Numbered from the stretch's first letter, positions 26,441 through 34,669 are shown. The stretch is DNA of 64,000 nucleotides from Bin5 sp022827195 (GCA_965208275.1 OZ242331.1:496001-560000); one strand, 5' to 3'. Numbers and translations: made by a program. Notes: generated from the sequence alone by a model not told the origin.

Positions 26441-27532
26441 TCAGCCGGCCGCCGGAGCGGTCGTATGCAGGTGTGTCATCTGAACGTTCATTATCTGATC
26501 CAGCTCGGCGGCGAGCAGGTTATCATCTGTTTCGCTCAGCCGCGGCAGCTCCCAAATCTCAAGCGAGCTGCGCAAGGCGGCTATCAGGGCGCCGGCGAGA
26601 AATGCGCGGTAGGATGAAGCGTCGCTGTCCGACTCCAGCTCTTCCGCGGCGGAGGCCGGCATCTCTCCCTGCCGGACGCCGTCGAGCAGAAAGGTCGCCG
26701 CCTGAAAGTGGAAGAGCCGCAGGTAGAGCTCTACCCGGTCCGGCATGCCCGGTTCAGACTGGAAGGGGGAGTAGCCATCCCACCAGGTCTCGCGGTTGCG
26801 CCTGGCCCAGTCCTTGCCTTCGAAGAAGAGCAAGCGGGCGACCTCCTGGGCCGGGTCGCCAAGACCGAAGAACTCCCAGTCGACGAGTATAACTCGGTCT
26901 GCGTCGAAAAGGGCGTTCTGGGCGGTCAGCTCCCCGTGGATCGCGGTGGGCGGCGTCTCGCCCAGCTGCTGCAGGGCTGCGTCCATCGTCCGATGCGCGG
27001 CCGACCAGAGCATGGCGAGGATTTCGGCCAGGAGCGGCGCAGGGCACTGCTCGATCCAGGTGCGCAGGGGGGCCTCGCCCGCCTGCCAGATCTGCCAGAA
27101 TGTGAGCAGGTTGAACGGATGCGGGCTGAAGCGCTGCACCGCGCCCGGGTCGGCGCGGTGGACGCGGGCAACCGCGGCGGCGAGCGCGGCCCTGTGCTTG
27201 GGGTCGGCCAACCGGACCGGGCCGCCATCGGCCCAGCGGTATACCAGAAGCTGGCGCGGCAGCCCGTGGGGATAGCGATCGTACCAGAGAGGTTGCGGCG
27301 CCAAACCGGCGGCGGCGAACTGTTCGTGTCCGCTGAACTGGCGGCGGCTGCGGGCCTGGCCGGCGTCGGTGAACATTTTGACGACCGCGTCGTCTCCTCC
27401 GCCGGTGCGCACGCGCCAGAGCAGATTGTCGCGCCCCTGCCAGTGTTCGACAACTGCCGCGTCCCGGTTGCGGAAGCGGCTGGAGACGGCGCCGGTGAGA
27501 TAGTTTTGAATGGCCTGCGTCCAATCGATCAT
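26441..27532 (-). CDS. Aminoglycoside-phosphotransferase-family protein with HGE in place of HGD
   Basis: A 363-residue kinase-like protein of the APH/choline kinase fold. The Brenner-type motif reads HGELTAQN at 199-206, where family enzymes usually have HGD. The metal-binding Asp is kept in VDWEFFGLGDP (Asp218). The usual catalytic Asp is thus Glu201, which could lower or change activity. The chosen start MIDWTQAI follows the trpG stop by 14 bases; a longer upstream frame is an artefact of trpG. Its position between trpG and trpD suggests co-regulation by tryptophan charging, but there is no evidence about its substrate. Confidence 0.85.
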   Translation of the reverse strand: MIDWTQAIQNYLTGAVSSRFRNRDAAVVEHWQGRDNLLWRVRTGGGDDAVVKMFTDAGQARSRRQFSGHEQFAAAGLAPQPLWYDRYPHGLPRQLLVYRWADGGPVRLADPKHRAALAAAVARVHRADPGAVQRFSPHPFNLLTFWQIWQAGEAPLRTWIEQCPAPLLAEILAMLWSAAHRTMDAALQQLGETPPTAIHGELTAQNALFDADRVILVDWEFFGLGDPAQEVARLLFFEGKDWARRNRETWWDGYSPFQSEPGMPDRVELYLRLFHFQAATFLLDGVRQGEMPASAAEELESDSDASSYRAFLAGALIAALRSSLEIWELPRLSETDDNLLAAELDQIMNVQMTHLHTTAPAAG

Positions 27533-27546
27533 GTCTGTGCCGACGC

Positions 27547-28143
27547 TCAGATGCTCAGGAAGTTGCGCAGCAGGTCGTGCCCGTACTGGGTCAGGATGCT
27601 TTCGGGGTGGAACTGCACGCCGAAGATCGGCTTGGTGCGATGTTGCACGCCCATCAGCTCGCCCTCTGCCGTGTGTGCGGTCGCAATCAGATCGGGAGGC
27701 AGCGGCTCCTCTACGATAAGGCTGTGGTAGCGGGTGGCGGTAAAGGGGCTGGGGATGCCTTCGAAAAGGGCGCCGCCGCTGTGATGAATGGGGCTGACCT
27801 TGCCGTGCATCAGCCTGGGCGCGCGTATGACGGCGCCGCCGTGGACATGTCCGATGCACTGCTGCCCGAGACAGACGCCGAGGATTGGTGTGTGCTCGCC
27901 GAGATGACGAATGACGTCGTTGCTGACGCCGCTGTCTTCCTGGGGCGTTCCCGGCCCAGGGCTGATGATGACGCGGCTCGGCTGCTGTTCCATCAGCTCT
28001 TCGACCTCGATGGCGTCGTTGCGCCAGACGTGGATACGATTCTCCTCCTCGCCGCCCGGCAAGGGGGTCTCGCGCACGATTTCGCCCAGAAACTGAACCA
28101 GATTGTACGTGAAACTGTCGTAATTGTCGATGACAGCGATCAT
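27547..28143 (-). CDS. trpG: Anthranilate synthase glutamine amidotransferase subunit
   Basis: Supplies ammonia from glutamine to TrpE. The 198-residue class I amidotransferase carries the nucleophilic Cys in GVCLGQQCIG (the usual His after LG is Gln) and the His/Glu pair in QFHPESI. DNYDSFTYNLVQ and SPGPGTPQ are typical of TrpG/PabA. It probably also serves as PabA for folate synthesis if no other copy exists, which this window cannot show. Confidence 0.95.
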   Translation of the reverse strand: MIAVIDNYDSFTYNLVQFLGEIVRETPLPGGEEENRIHVWRNDAIEVEELMEQQPSRVIISPGPGTPQEDSGVSNDVIRHLGEHTPILGVCLGQQCIGHVHGGAVIRAPRLMHGKVSPIHHSGGALFEGIPSPFTATRYHSLIVEEPLPPDLIATAHTAEGELMGVQHRTKPIFGVQFHPESILTQYGHDLLRNFLSI

Positions 28144-28169
28144 TGCCCGATCCTTTCCAAGGATTGCAT

Positions 28170-29225
28170 CTACGCTTTGGCCAGCCTTTTCTGGCGGCGT
28201 TCGTTGGCGCGGCGAATGCGGTTCCAGACGCCGGTCAGCCCCATGGCCTTTTTCATCTCCATCAGTGTTTGCCGGGCCTCCTCCTGCGCGCGCTGTGTGC
28301 CTTCATAGATGAGCTGATCGGTGTAGCCGGTCTGCTCGGCGTAGAAGGCGCGGCGCTCGCGGATCGGTTCGAGGAAGGCTTCGAGCGCGTTGTAGAGCTT
28401 GGTCTTTACCTCGACGTCGCCGACCGCGCCCTCGCGGTAGCGTTCCTTAAGGTCCTCCACCTCGGCCTTGTCGGGGTTGAAGGTGTCGTGATAGCTGAAG
28501 ACCGGATTGCCTTCGACAGTGCCGGGGATGTCGGCGCGGATGCGATTGGGATCGGTGTACATGCTCATGACGCTTTTTCTGACGCTGGCAGAGTCGTCGC
28601 TGAGCAGGATGGCGTTGCCGAGGCTCTTGCTCATTTTGGCCTGGCCGTCGGTGCCGACGAGCGTGCCTCCTACGATGTAGGCGTCCGGCAGGGGGAAGAC
28701 ATCGGCGTAGGCGTTGTTGAAGCGGCGGGCAATCTGGCGGCTGATCTCGATGTGGGACTCGTTGTCCTTGCCGACGGGCACGAGATGGGCGCGCGGCATG
28801 AGGATGTCGGCGGCCTGCAGGACGGGGTAGCCGAGCAGGTTGTAGGGCATCTGCTCCATGCCGGCGGCGGCGGCCATGTCCTTGATCGTGGGCAGCTGCT
28901 GCAGGCGTTCGACTGTGACCATGCCGCTGAGGATGAGGTGCATTTCGTAGATCTCGTGCACGGCCGACTGGAGGTAGAAGGATGTCTTTTGCGGGTCGAT
29001 GCCGATCGCCAGGTGGTCGAGCACGATGTCGCGCGCGTTTTGGCCGATTTGGGCGACGTCCTCCTTGGTCGGTTTGGTCGTCAGCATGTGAAGGTCGGCG
29101 ATGATGAAGAAGCATTCGTACTCTTCCTGGAATGCGAGGCGGTACTGCAGGCTGCCGACGTAGTGGCCGAGATGCAGTTTGCCGGTGGGACGGTCGCCGG
29201 TGAGGATTCGTCTCTTGGCTGTCAT
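28170..29225 (-). CDS. trpS: Tryptophanyl-tRNA synthetase
   Basis: Charges tRNA-Trp. The 351-residue class I synthetase has the HIGH-type motif in PTGKLHLGHYVGSL, the KMSKS loop in AKMSKSLGN, and the GxDQ-like segment VGKDNESHIEISR. Presence in the same transcript as trpE and downstream of the T-box means that low tRNA-Trp charging raises both tryptophan synthesis and the charging enzyme. It separates trpE from trpG, an unusual order. Confidence 0.96.
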   Translation of the reverse strand: MTAKRRILTGDRPTGKLHLGHYVGSLQYRLAFQEEYECFFIIADLHMLTTKPTKEDVAQIGQNARDIVLDHLAIGIDPQKTSFYLQSAVHEIYEMHLILSGMVTVERLQQLPTIKDMAAAAGMEQMPYNLLGYPVLQAADILMPRAHLVPVGKDNESHIEISRQIARRFNNAYADVFPLPDAYIVGGTLVGTDGQAKMSKSLGNAILLSDDSASVRKSVMSMYTDPNRIRADIPGTVEGNPVFSYHDTFNPDKAEVEDLKERYREGAVGDVEVKTKLYNALEAFLEPIRERRAFYAEQTGYTDQLIYEGTQRAQEEARQTLMEMKKAMGLTGVWNRIRRANERRQKRLAKA

Positions 29226-29279
29226 GGCTTACTCCCGCGAGTGCAAGGTCTGGTAAGGCGTGTATTTCGGGCTCATTGT

Positions 29280-30821
29280 TCAGTTTCCAAATCCCTCTTC
29301 GGCGCGCTGGACCGCGGCTGATAGGGCCTGGGCCTTGTTCAGCGTCTCGTGCCATTCGTAGGTAGGGTCGCTGTCGGCGACGACGCCGCCGCCGGCCTGC
29401 AGATGGCAGGTATTGCCCTGCATGACGATTGTGCGGATGGCGATGCAGGTGTCCATCGTGCCGTCGTAGTCGATGTACCCGACGGCGCCGGCGTAGAGAC
29501 CGCGGCGGAGGCCTTCGAGCTCTTCGATGATCTCCATGGCGCGCACTTTGGGCGCGCCGCTGACGGTGCCGGCGGGAAAGGTGGCCTTGAGCAGGCTGAT
29601 GGCATCGTGGCCGGCGGCGAGCTGGCCCTGCACGTCGCTGACGATGTGCATTACGTGGCTGTAGCGCTCGATCACCATCATCTCGGGCACCTGGACGGTA
29701 CCGTATTCGCACACGCGTCCCAGGTCATTGCGGCCGAGGTCGACCAGCATCACGTGTTCAGCCCGCTCTTTGGGATCGTTGAGAAGCCCTTCGGCGAGCG
29801 CGTCGTCCTCGGCCGCCGTCTGGCCGCGCCAGCGGGTGCCGGCGATGGGATGGAGAAAGGCGCGGCCGTCTTCGAGCCTGACGTGCATTTCGGGGCTGGA
29901 GCCGATGATCCAGAGCGGCTGGTCGCTGCCGGTGGATTCGCTGAGCCCGGCCATGTCGTTGAACTCGAGAAAGTACATGTAGGGGGAAGGGTTCAGCATG
30001 CGGAGGGCGCGATAGATGGCGAACGGCTCGGCGTCGGTTGCGCGGCTGAGGCGCTGGCTGGGCACGACCTGGAAAATGTCACCCGCGGCGATGTACTCTT
30101 TGGCCCGCCGCACAATCTCTTCGTATTCGTCCTGGGTGAAGTTGCTGCGCCAATCGACGGGGCAGTCTACGGGGGGGTTCTTCGGGTGGGCGAAGGGCTG
30201 GCGCAGGTCGCTGACGATGGCGTCGATGCGAGCGACCGCGTCTTCATAGGCAGCTGAGATCTCCTGTCCTGCGGGCGCGCCATTCGTCCCGATGTGCATG
30301 TTGGCGATTACGAGCAGTTTGTGCTGGACGTGATCGAAGACGACCAGGTTGTCGCTGAAGAGCAGGAGCATGTCGGGGATTTCAAGTTTTTGCTGTGCGG
30401 TCTGCGGCAGGCGCTCGATGAAGCGGACGGTGTCGTAGCCGAAGTAACCGACCGCGCCGCCGGAGAAGCGCGGCAGCCCCGGGACCTCGACGGGCCGGCG
30501 TTCGGCCAGCAGGCTGCGGACGGCGTCGAAGGGATCGCCGCGGCGCCGTTCAAGCGCGGCGCCGTCGCCTGAGCCGACGACCAGCCGGTCTCCGCGGGCG
30601 CAGAGCGTCATGGGCGGCCGCACGCCGAGGAAGCTGTAGCGGCCCACCTGCTCCCCCTTCTCGACGGACTCAAGCAGGAAGGAAGGGCCGCCGTTGCGCA
30701 GCTTGAGATAGACCGAAACGGGCGTTTCGAGATCGGCGGGTAGCTCGCGGAAGACCGGGATTGTATTGCCGCCGGCCGCCAGCTTCCTTACTTCCTCCAG
30801 CGTAGGGCTGTAGGTTGCCAT
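29280..30821 (-). CDS. trpE: Anthranilate synthase component I
   Basis: Makes anthranilate from chorismate and ammonia. I start at MATYSPTLEE (513 residues), preceded by AAAAAGGAAG; a longer in-frame start at 31016 would translate the T-box leader and is rejected. The tryptophan feedback motif LLES is at 49-52. Catalytic motifs are PFAIYRALR, PEMHVRLEDG, HPIAGTRWRG, DLGRNDLGRV and AGTVSGAPKVRAM. It is the first gene after the T-box, so it is controlled at both enzyme and transcript levels. Confidence 0.96.
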   Translation of the reverse strand: MATYSPTLEEVRKLAAGGNTIPVFRELPADLETPVSVYLKLRNGGPSFLLESVEKGEQVGRYSFLGVRPPMTLCARGDRLVVGSGDGAALERRRGDPFDAVRSLLAERRPVEVPGLPRFSGGAVGYFGYDTVRFIERLPQTAQQKLEIPDMLLLFSDNLVVFDHVQHKLLVIANMHIGTNGAPAGQEISAAYEDAVARIDAIVSDLRQPFAHPKNPPVDCPVDWRSNFTQDEYEEIVRRAKEYIAAGDIFQVVPSQRLSRATDAEPFAIYRALRMLNPSPYMYFLEFNDMAGLSESTGSDQPLWIIGSSPEMHVRLEDGRAFLHPIAGTRWRGQTAAEDDALAEGLLNDPKERAEHVMLVDLGRNDLGRVCEYGTVQVPEMMVIERYSHVMHIVSDVQGQLAAGHDAISLLKATFPAGTVSGAPKVRAMEIIEELEGLRRGLYAGAVGYIDYDGTMDTCIAIRTIVMQGNTCHLQAGGGVVADSDPTYEWHETLNKAQALSAAVQRAEEGFGN

Positions 30822-30862
30822 CGCAACTTCCTTTTTCACAGTTTGCGGCGTGTTTCCGCCTG

Positions 30863-30909
30863 AAATAGAACGTCCCCCAGCGCGGCATTTCTGCCAACGC
30901 AAGGGGACG
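30863..30909 (-). terminator. T-box-controlled intrinsic terminator
   Basis: The arms CGTCCCC (30909-30903) and GGGGACG (30877-30871) can pair around a 25-base loop that itself has potential to fold. TTCTATTT follows. It lies between the T-box sequence and the trpE ribosome binding site and is the expected switch element. Confidence 0.8.
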
Positions 30910-30965
30910 AGGTCATTTGGGACGCCCGCGGTGCCACCCTTGTTAGACCGGATTAGGCCAAGAAC

Positions 30966-30994
30966 AAAAAATCCCCTGCATGAAACGCAAGGGA
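30966..30994 (-). terminator. Second terminator-like hairpin inside the T-box leader
   Basis: TCCCTTGC (30994-30987) pairs with GCAGGGGA (30979-30972) around a seven-base loop, and six T residues follow directly. By position this is the leader's Stem III, but with the T run it has the form of an intrinsic terminator placed ahead of the T-box sequence. Confidence 0.6.
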
Positions 30995-31249
30995 AGCCTG
31001 CACCAGTCTCACTCATCGCGGCCAGTCAGTCCCGGGGGACTTCGTCACTGATATGGCCGCAGCGCCCTGATAACGGTGGCGTCTCCGGGACCGGCTACTG
31101 TGCAGTTCAGCTACTGTTCACCGGCCGACTCCCCGGCCCATTCACGTCCTGCGCTGTTGCCCCGTTTCCACCGTTCGGGGGCTCTCTGGAACTCGCTTCG
31201 GGCGCTACTCTTCCGGTTCGCGGTCTTTCGCGTTCAGTTGTTGCGGCGC

Positions 31250-31278
31250 AGTATATGCGGTTTGAGCGCAGGTGTCAA
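31250..31278 (-). promoter_or_regulatory. Promoter of the T-box/trp/aro operon
   Basis: On the minus strand TTGACA (31278-31273), a 17-base spacer and TATACT (31255-31250) form a near-perfect housekeeping promoter. Transcription would start near 31243, just ahead of Stem I of the T-box. Confidence 0.9.
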
Positions 31279-31340
31279 ATGCCTCCTCGTGCGGAGTGCA
31301 GCGCACACTTGGCGTTGGAAAAGGTTGGCGGGAAGCCATG

Positions 31341-31415
31341 CCGGTGGTCAGTGGCCGGTAGCCGGTAACCAGTTGCCGGTGGCCAGTTACCGGTGGCCAG
31401 TGGCCGGTAGTCAGG
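31341..31415. repeat. Degenerate tandem/palindromic CCGGTxxCCAGT repeat
   Basis: About 75 bases consist of imperfect units built from CCGGT, GGCCAGT and their complements, for example CCGGTAACCAGTTGCC followed by CCGGTGGCCAGTTACCGG. The arms CCGGTAAC and GTTACCGG form one inverted repeat, and other pairings are possible. The block lies between two divergent promoters and is outside any supported gene. Confidence 0.8.
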
Positions 31416-31588
31416 AACTGCGAGGGGTGGTGGGCGGGGTTCGAGCGCGCGTCCGTCCAAAGGGAGCCAGGGATGTGTATGCGCCTGTTTTGGCGGAGAA
31501 GAGATCGTTGAGCGGCCATGACTCCGTTGCCTTCCGAGGTCTGGGAATCTGCACGCCAGTTTTGGGAGGCGCTACTCGTGGGCGGTCA

Positions 31589-31617
31589 TCGACAAGGAAA
31601 TAGAGTTCAATTATACT
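31589..31617 (+). promoter_or_regulatory. Promoter of the amidohydrolase/glycosidase operon
   Basis: TCGACA (31589-31594), 17 bases and TATACT (31612-31617) match the housekeeping consensus at 11 of 12 positions with respect to TTGACA and the TATACT form seen elsewhere in this window. The leader to the first gene would be about 85 bases. Confidence 0.75.
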
Positions 31618-31706
31618 CACTGCGATGGCAGTTTTCAGATCGAATGGGGGCAAGAGGCAGGACCCGAGTCTCCTGTCCGCCGGCACAAAAAAGGGGGAGC
31701 CAAGCC

Positions 31707-32432
31707 ATGAAACGAATCGACTTTGAGTATTACTGGACGGAAGACCAGCCTGTGAACGGCAAGGTTTACGGGGTCGAGGAGATCCTTGAGGACGCCGACA
31801 TGGGCGGCATTGATCACGTCGTTCTCATCGCCGGCCCGATTCCGAATCCCAACAACAGCGGGCTGGCGGAGTTTGTGGAGGATGAGCCGCGTCTTATCGG
31901 CTGCTGCCAGATTAACCCGCTGCACGGCGCGCCTGCGGTCGAGGAACTGGAGACCGCGGCGACAGTGTGGGGCATGCCGATCCTCAAGCTGATGTCGGTA
32001 GGGTGCAACTACGAGATTTTCGGCCAGGCGCCGTTGCCGGTGCTGGACAAGGCGCGCGAGCTGGAGCTGGTGGTAAACATCCATTCGGGGGCCCGCCACA
32101 GCACGCCGGCACAGATCGGGCTGGTGGCGGCGCGCTATCCTGAGCTGCCGATCATCATGGAGCATATGGGGTACCGTGACGGTGTTAGTGAAGCGCTTGA
32201 GGTAGCGAAGATCTTTCCGAATGTCCATCTGGGCACAAACACGGTGGCGGAGCCGCTCTTCATTATGCGGGCTGTGCAAGAGATCGGGCCTGAGAAGATC
32301 TGCTTCGCATCGAACGGCCCCGGCGTGCCGATGGATTTCGCGGTTGAGTCGATTTTGAGGCTCGAGTTGGGCGAGGAGACCGAAGGACTGGTGCTTGGCG
32401 GCAATTTGGCGCGTCTTCTGGGAATCGACTGA
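31707..32432 (+). CDS. Amidohydrolase-2-like TIM-barrel protein lacking the HxH motif
   Basis: A 241-residue protein starting MKRIDFEYYW after AAGGGGGAG. The fold resembles the amidohydrolase_2 group: NIHSG (His126), IIMEHMGY (His153) and the late CFASNGPG segment. Family members open with xDxHxH, which binds the metal, but here that position reads RIDFEYYW without any His. It may therefore bind metal differently, act without metal, or be non-catalytic. It is followed after 14 bases by a glycosidase gene, suggesting a joint role in carbohydrate breakdown. Confidence 0.75.
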   Translation: MKRIDFEYYWTEDQPVNGKVYGVEEILEDADMGGIDHVVLIAGPIPNPNNSGLAEFVEDEPRLIGCCQINPLHGAPAVEELETAATVWGMPILKLMSVGCNYEIFGQAPLPVLDKARELELVVNIHSGARHSTPAQIGLVAARYPELPIIMEHMGYRDGVSEALEVAKIFPNVHLGTNTVAEPLFIMRAVQEIGPEKICFASNGPGVPMDFAVESILRLELGEETEGLVLGGNLARLLGID

Positions 32433-32446
32433 GGCGGGAGGCAGGG

Positions 32447-34612
32447 ATGAAGCTGGCTGCTTACGAAGCGATCGCGCCGCGCGCGGAGCTGGGCGAGATT
32501 CTTGCCCGCTCGGTTGACCACCTGGTAGCGATGCCCAAGGAGAGGCTGTTCCGCGACTTCGAGGCCGATCCCGGCGGATGGGCGTATGGGGGCGACTTTG
32601 TCGGCCGCTGGCTGGACGGCATGGCGCACTACCATCGCATGCCCCAGTTCCGGGCGCTCGATTCCGGCATCATGGGCGTGGTGGACAGGCTGATAGAGTT
32701 TCAGTCCGCGAACGGCTTTTTCGGGCGAAACTACACGCAGTCGGAGTACGGCGGCACGCTGCAGATTGCCAATGCTTTGCTGGAGACGAATCAGACGTTC
32801 GGCCATCCTGCCGCGCTGGCGTCCGCGACGCGGGCGATTGCGTTCTTCATGGAGAACGTCTCTCCCAGGCACGGGGCCAAAGTACGTCCCAAGCTGAACA
32901 ACACCTACGTTCCTCCCGAAGCCGGCCGTTCGCGCATTCGCCCCGATACGCTGGTGCCGATGAATCAAGGCTACCGCTGGTTCTTCTCGCTTGACGTCTT
33001 TGCCCGCTACTACGACCTGTCCGGAGAGCGAGATGCGCTGGCGTATGCGCGGGCGGTCTTTGAGCAGGTGGATGCGCTCAAGCCGTGCCAGGAATACGGT
33101 GCGATCACGGGCAATTTCCACGTCCTGATCCACATCTATCGGGGCCTGCTGGAGCTGTGGCGGCGCACGGGCGACGGGGATATTCTACAGAAGGCGGTCG
33201 AATTCTGGGAGTGGATTCGCGACACCAAGGCGCATGTTAGCGGCGGCGTGCAGGAGTGGCTGATCGCCGGGGAAGAGATGGACCGGCCGGAGATAGAGGA
33301 CCGCGACAATCTGTTTTTCAGCGGGGAAAAGGAGGGGCGGGACAAGATCGATGAGACCTGCACGGTCTCCGACTGGATGATGCTGAGCTTCGAGCTGTAC
33401 GGTGCGACAGGAGAGGGCCGTTTTCTCGACATGGCGGAGGAGATCTTCTGCAATCATCAGCTGTTTGACTTCGCGTCGAACGGCGGCTGGTGCGGGCACC
33501 GTAGTTTCTGGGGCGATGCCGGCTGCGTCTGGGACTTCTGCTGCTCGCATCACGGTCCGCGCTGCCTGGTGGATGCGCTGCGGTATTGTGTGACCGCCGA
33601 AGGAGAAAGGGCGGATGTCAATCTCTATGTGCCGCTGGAGACACAGATCGACACACAGGGCGGCAGGGCGCATCTGATCGTGGAGCCGGCGTCTGACATG
33701 GGCGTCGCTGTGATCCGTTTCGGCGATGCGACCGAGGGCCGGTTCAAGCTGCGGCTGCGTTGCCCGCCGTGGAGCGAAGCGATCGCGGTCGAGGGGGCCG
33801 ACAGGAGGTCGGACGGCAGCCTGGAGGTCGAGCGGCTGTGGCGACCGGGCATGAGGGTGCAGGTCGAGTTCAAGCCGCGGCGCGGCCTGGAGGTGCGGCG
33901 CGGCGGGCCCGGCATAACGATCGGTTCTGCGGGCAATCCGGTGGGCGCGCTGCGGTCCGGCCCTTGGGTATACGCTTTGCGCGAGGAGCGGCTCGGCGCG
34001 TTCGGTCTCCAATCTGAGGCGGTGGCAGTCGGGACCACGCGGGAGGAGGGCGTCTTGCGCACGGTCCTAGAGCTGCCGGCGGAGGCCGACCGTCTGATCG
34101 CGGTCCATTCGAACGCGGCGCTGGCGCCCGGCTCGGCCGGCATCGCGTTTCGCGTGTATCTTGGAGATGATCTGGCCTACGACAGCGGAACGTACAAGGC
34201 GTTGAGCTTCAGCAACTTCGTCGAACTGCCGTTGAATGGGGCACGGAGGGTCGCACTGGAGGTGCGGTCGCCGGGCGGCGGGGTTGCGCTGGAATTGGGG
34301 CGCTGGCGCGACGTGCGGATTGTGACCGGCGACGGCAACGTAACGTTTTTGGACGGCGCGGTCCGGGCCGGCGGGGGCAGCGCGCCGGTGCGGCAGATCT
34401 ATTTTGACGTTGAGCGTTCGTCGCTCCAGCCGCTGCCGGATGGCCGCGTTCGGGCCGCTGTATACAGCGGCGAAGGCGAGCAGGCGATGTTCGCTTTCGA
34501 GAAGTTGCCGGCGATGGGGAACGAAGTCGAGGACCCTGACTACGATCAGACGGGGATCGGCGCGGTCCAGTTGAAGCCGGCCCCTTTTCGCGTCTGGCTG
34601 CCGGTCCGTTAG
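32447..34612 (+). CDS. GH127-like glycoside hydrolase (beta-L-arabinofuranosidase superfamily, DUF1680-type)
   Basis: A 721-residue protein with an alpha/alpha-barrel (about 1-380) and beta-rich C-terminal domains. The region DETCTVSDWMMLSFELYGAT (Glu303, Cys305) and the pair FCCSHHGPR (Cys365, Cys366) match the Glu/Cys/Cys/Cys zinc and catalytic-cysteine arrangement of GH127 beta-L-arabinofuranosidases. No signal peptide is seen, so it probably acts in the cytoplasm on an imported oligosaccharide. It is co-transcribed with the amidohydrolase-like gene. GH127 versus a related family such as GH146 cannot be settled by eye. Confidence 0.82.
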   Translation: MKLAAYEAIAPRAELGEILARSVDHLVAMPKERLFRDFEADPGGWAYGGDFVGRWLDGMAHYHRMPQFRALDSGIMGVVDRLIEFQSANGFFGRNYTQSEYGGTLQIANALLETNQTFGHPAALASATRAIAFFMENVSPRHGAKVRPKLNNTYVPPEAGRSRIRPDTLVPMNQGYRWFFSLDVFARYYDLSGERDALAYARAVFEQVDALKPCQEYGAITGNFHVLIHIYRGLLELWRRTGDGDILQKAVEFWEWIRDTKAHVSGGVQEWLIAGEEMDRPEIEDRDNLFFSGEKEGRDKIDETCTVSDWMMLSFELYGATGEGRFLDMAEEIFCNHQLFDFASNGGWCGHRSFWGDAGCVWDFCCSHHGPRCLVDALRYCVTAEGERADVNLYVPLETQIDTQGGRAHLIVEPASDMGVAVIRFGDATEGRFKLRLRCPPWSEAIAVEGADRRSDGSLEVERLWRPGMRVQVEFKPRRGLEVRRGGPGITIGSAGNPVGALRSGPWVYALREERLGAFGLQSEAVAVGTTREEGVLRTVLELPAEADRLIAVHSNAALAPGSAGIAFRVYLGDDLAYDSGTYKALSFSNFVELPLNGARRVALEVRSPGGGVALELGRWRDVRIVTGDGNVTFLDGAVRAGGGSAPVRQIYFDVERSSLQPLPDGRVRAAVYSGEGEQAMFAFEKLPAMGNEVEDPDYDQTGIGAVQLKPAPFRVWLPVR

Positions 34613-34669
34613 CGGCCTGTTGCGCCAGCGGAGGGCCGGCACTGCAGCCAGTTTTCCTGTGGGGAGGCG

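Larger units (their letters stand above)
30863..31243 (-). promoter_or_regulatory. Tryptophan T-box leader (tRNA-sensing riboswitch) of the trp/aro operon
   Basis: Read on the minus strand, Stem I contains AGAGAG (31187-31182) and GGTGGAA (starting 31172). The specifier follows GTGAA as TGG at 31140-31138, the Trp codon. The conserved T-box AAGGGTGGCACCGCG lies at 30941-30927. Its UGGC bulge would pair with a GCCA tRNA end, matching the G discriminator base of bacterial tRNA-Trp. A terminator (CGTCCCC with GGGGACG and a T-rich tail) follows at 30909-30863. Low charging of tRNA-Trp should therefore favour read-through into trpE and the ten genes downstream. Confidence 0.93.

Noticed and set aside
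30822..31016. In-frame N-terminal extension of trpE starting MSETGAGF
   Set aside because: It translates the T-box and terminator sequence, lacks homology to TrpE, and a good ribosome binding site precedes the internal ATG at 30821.
34613..34669. Bidirectional terminator between the glycosidase and dCMP deaminase genes
   Set aside because: Only a short imperfect GGCC pairing and no T run on either strand.
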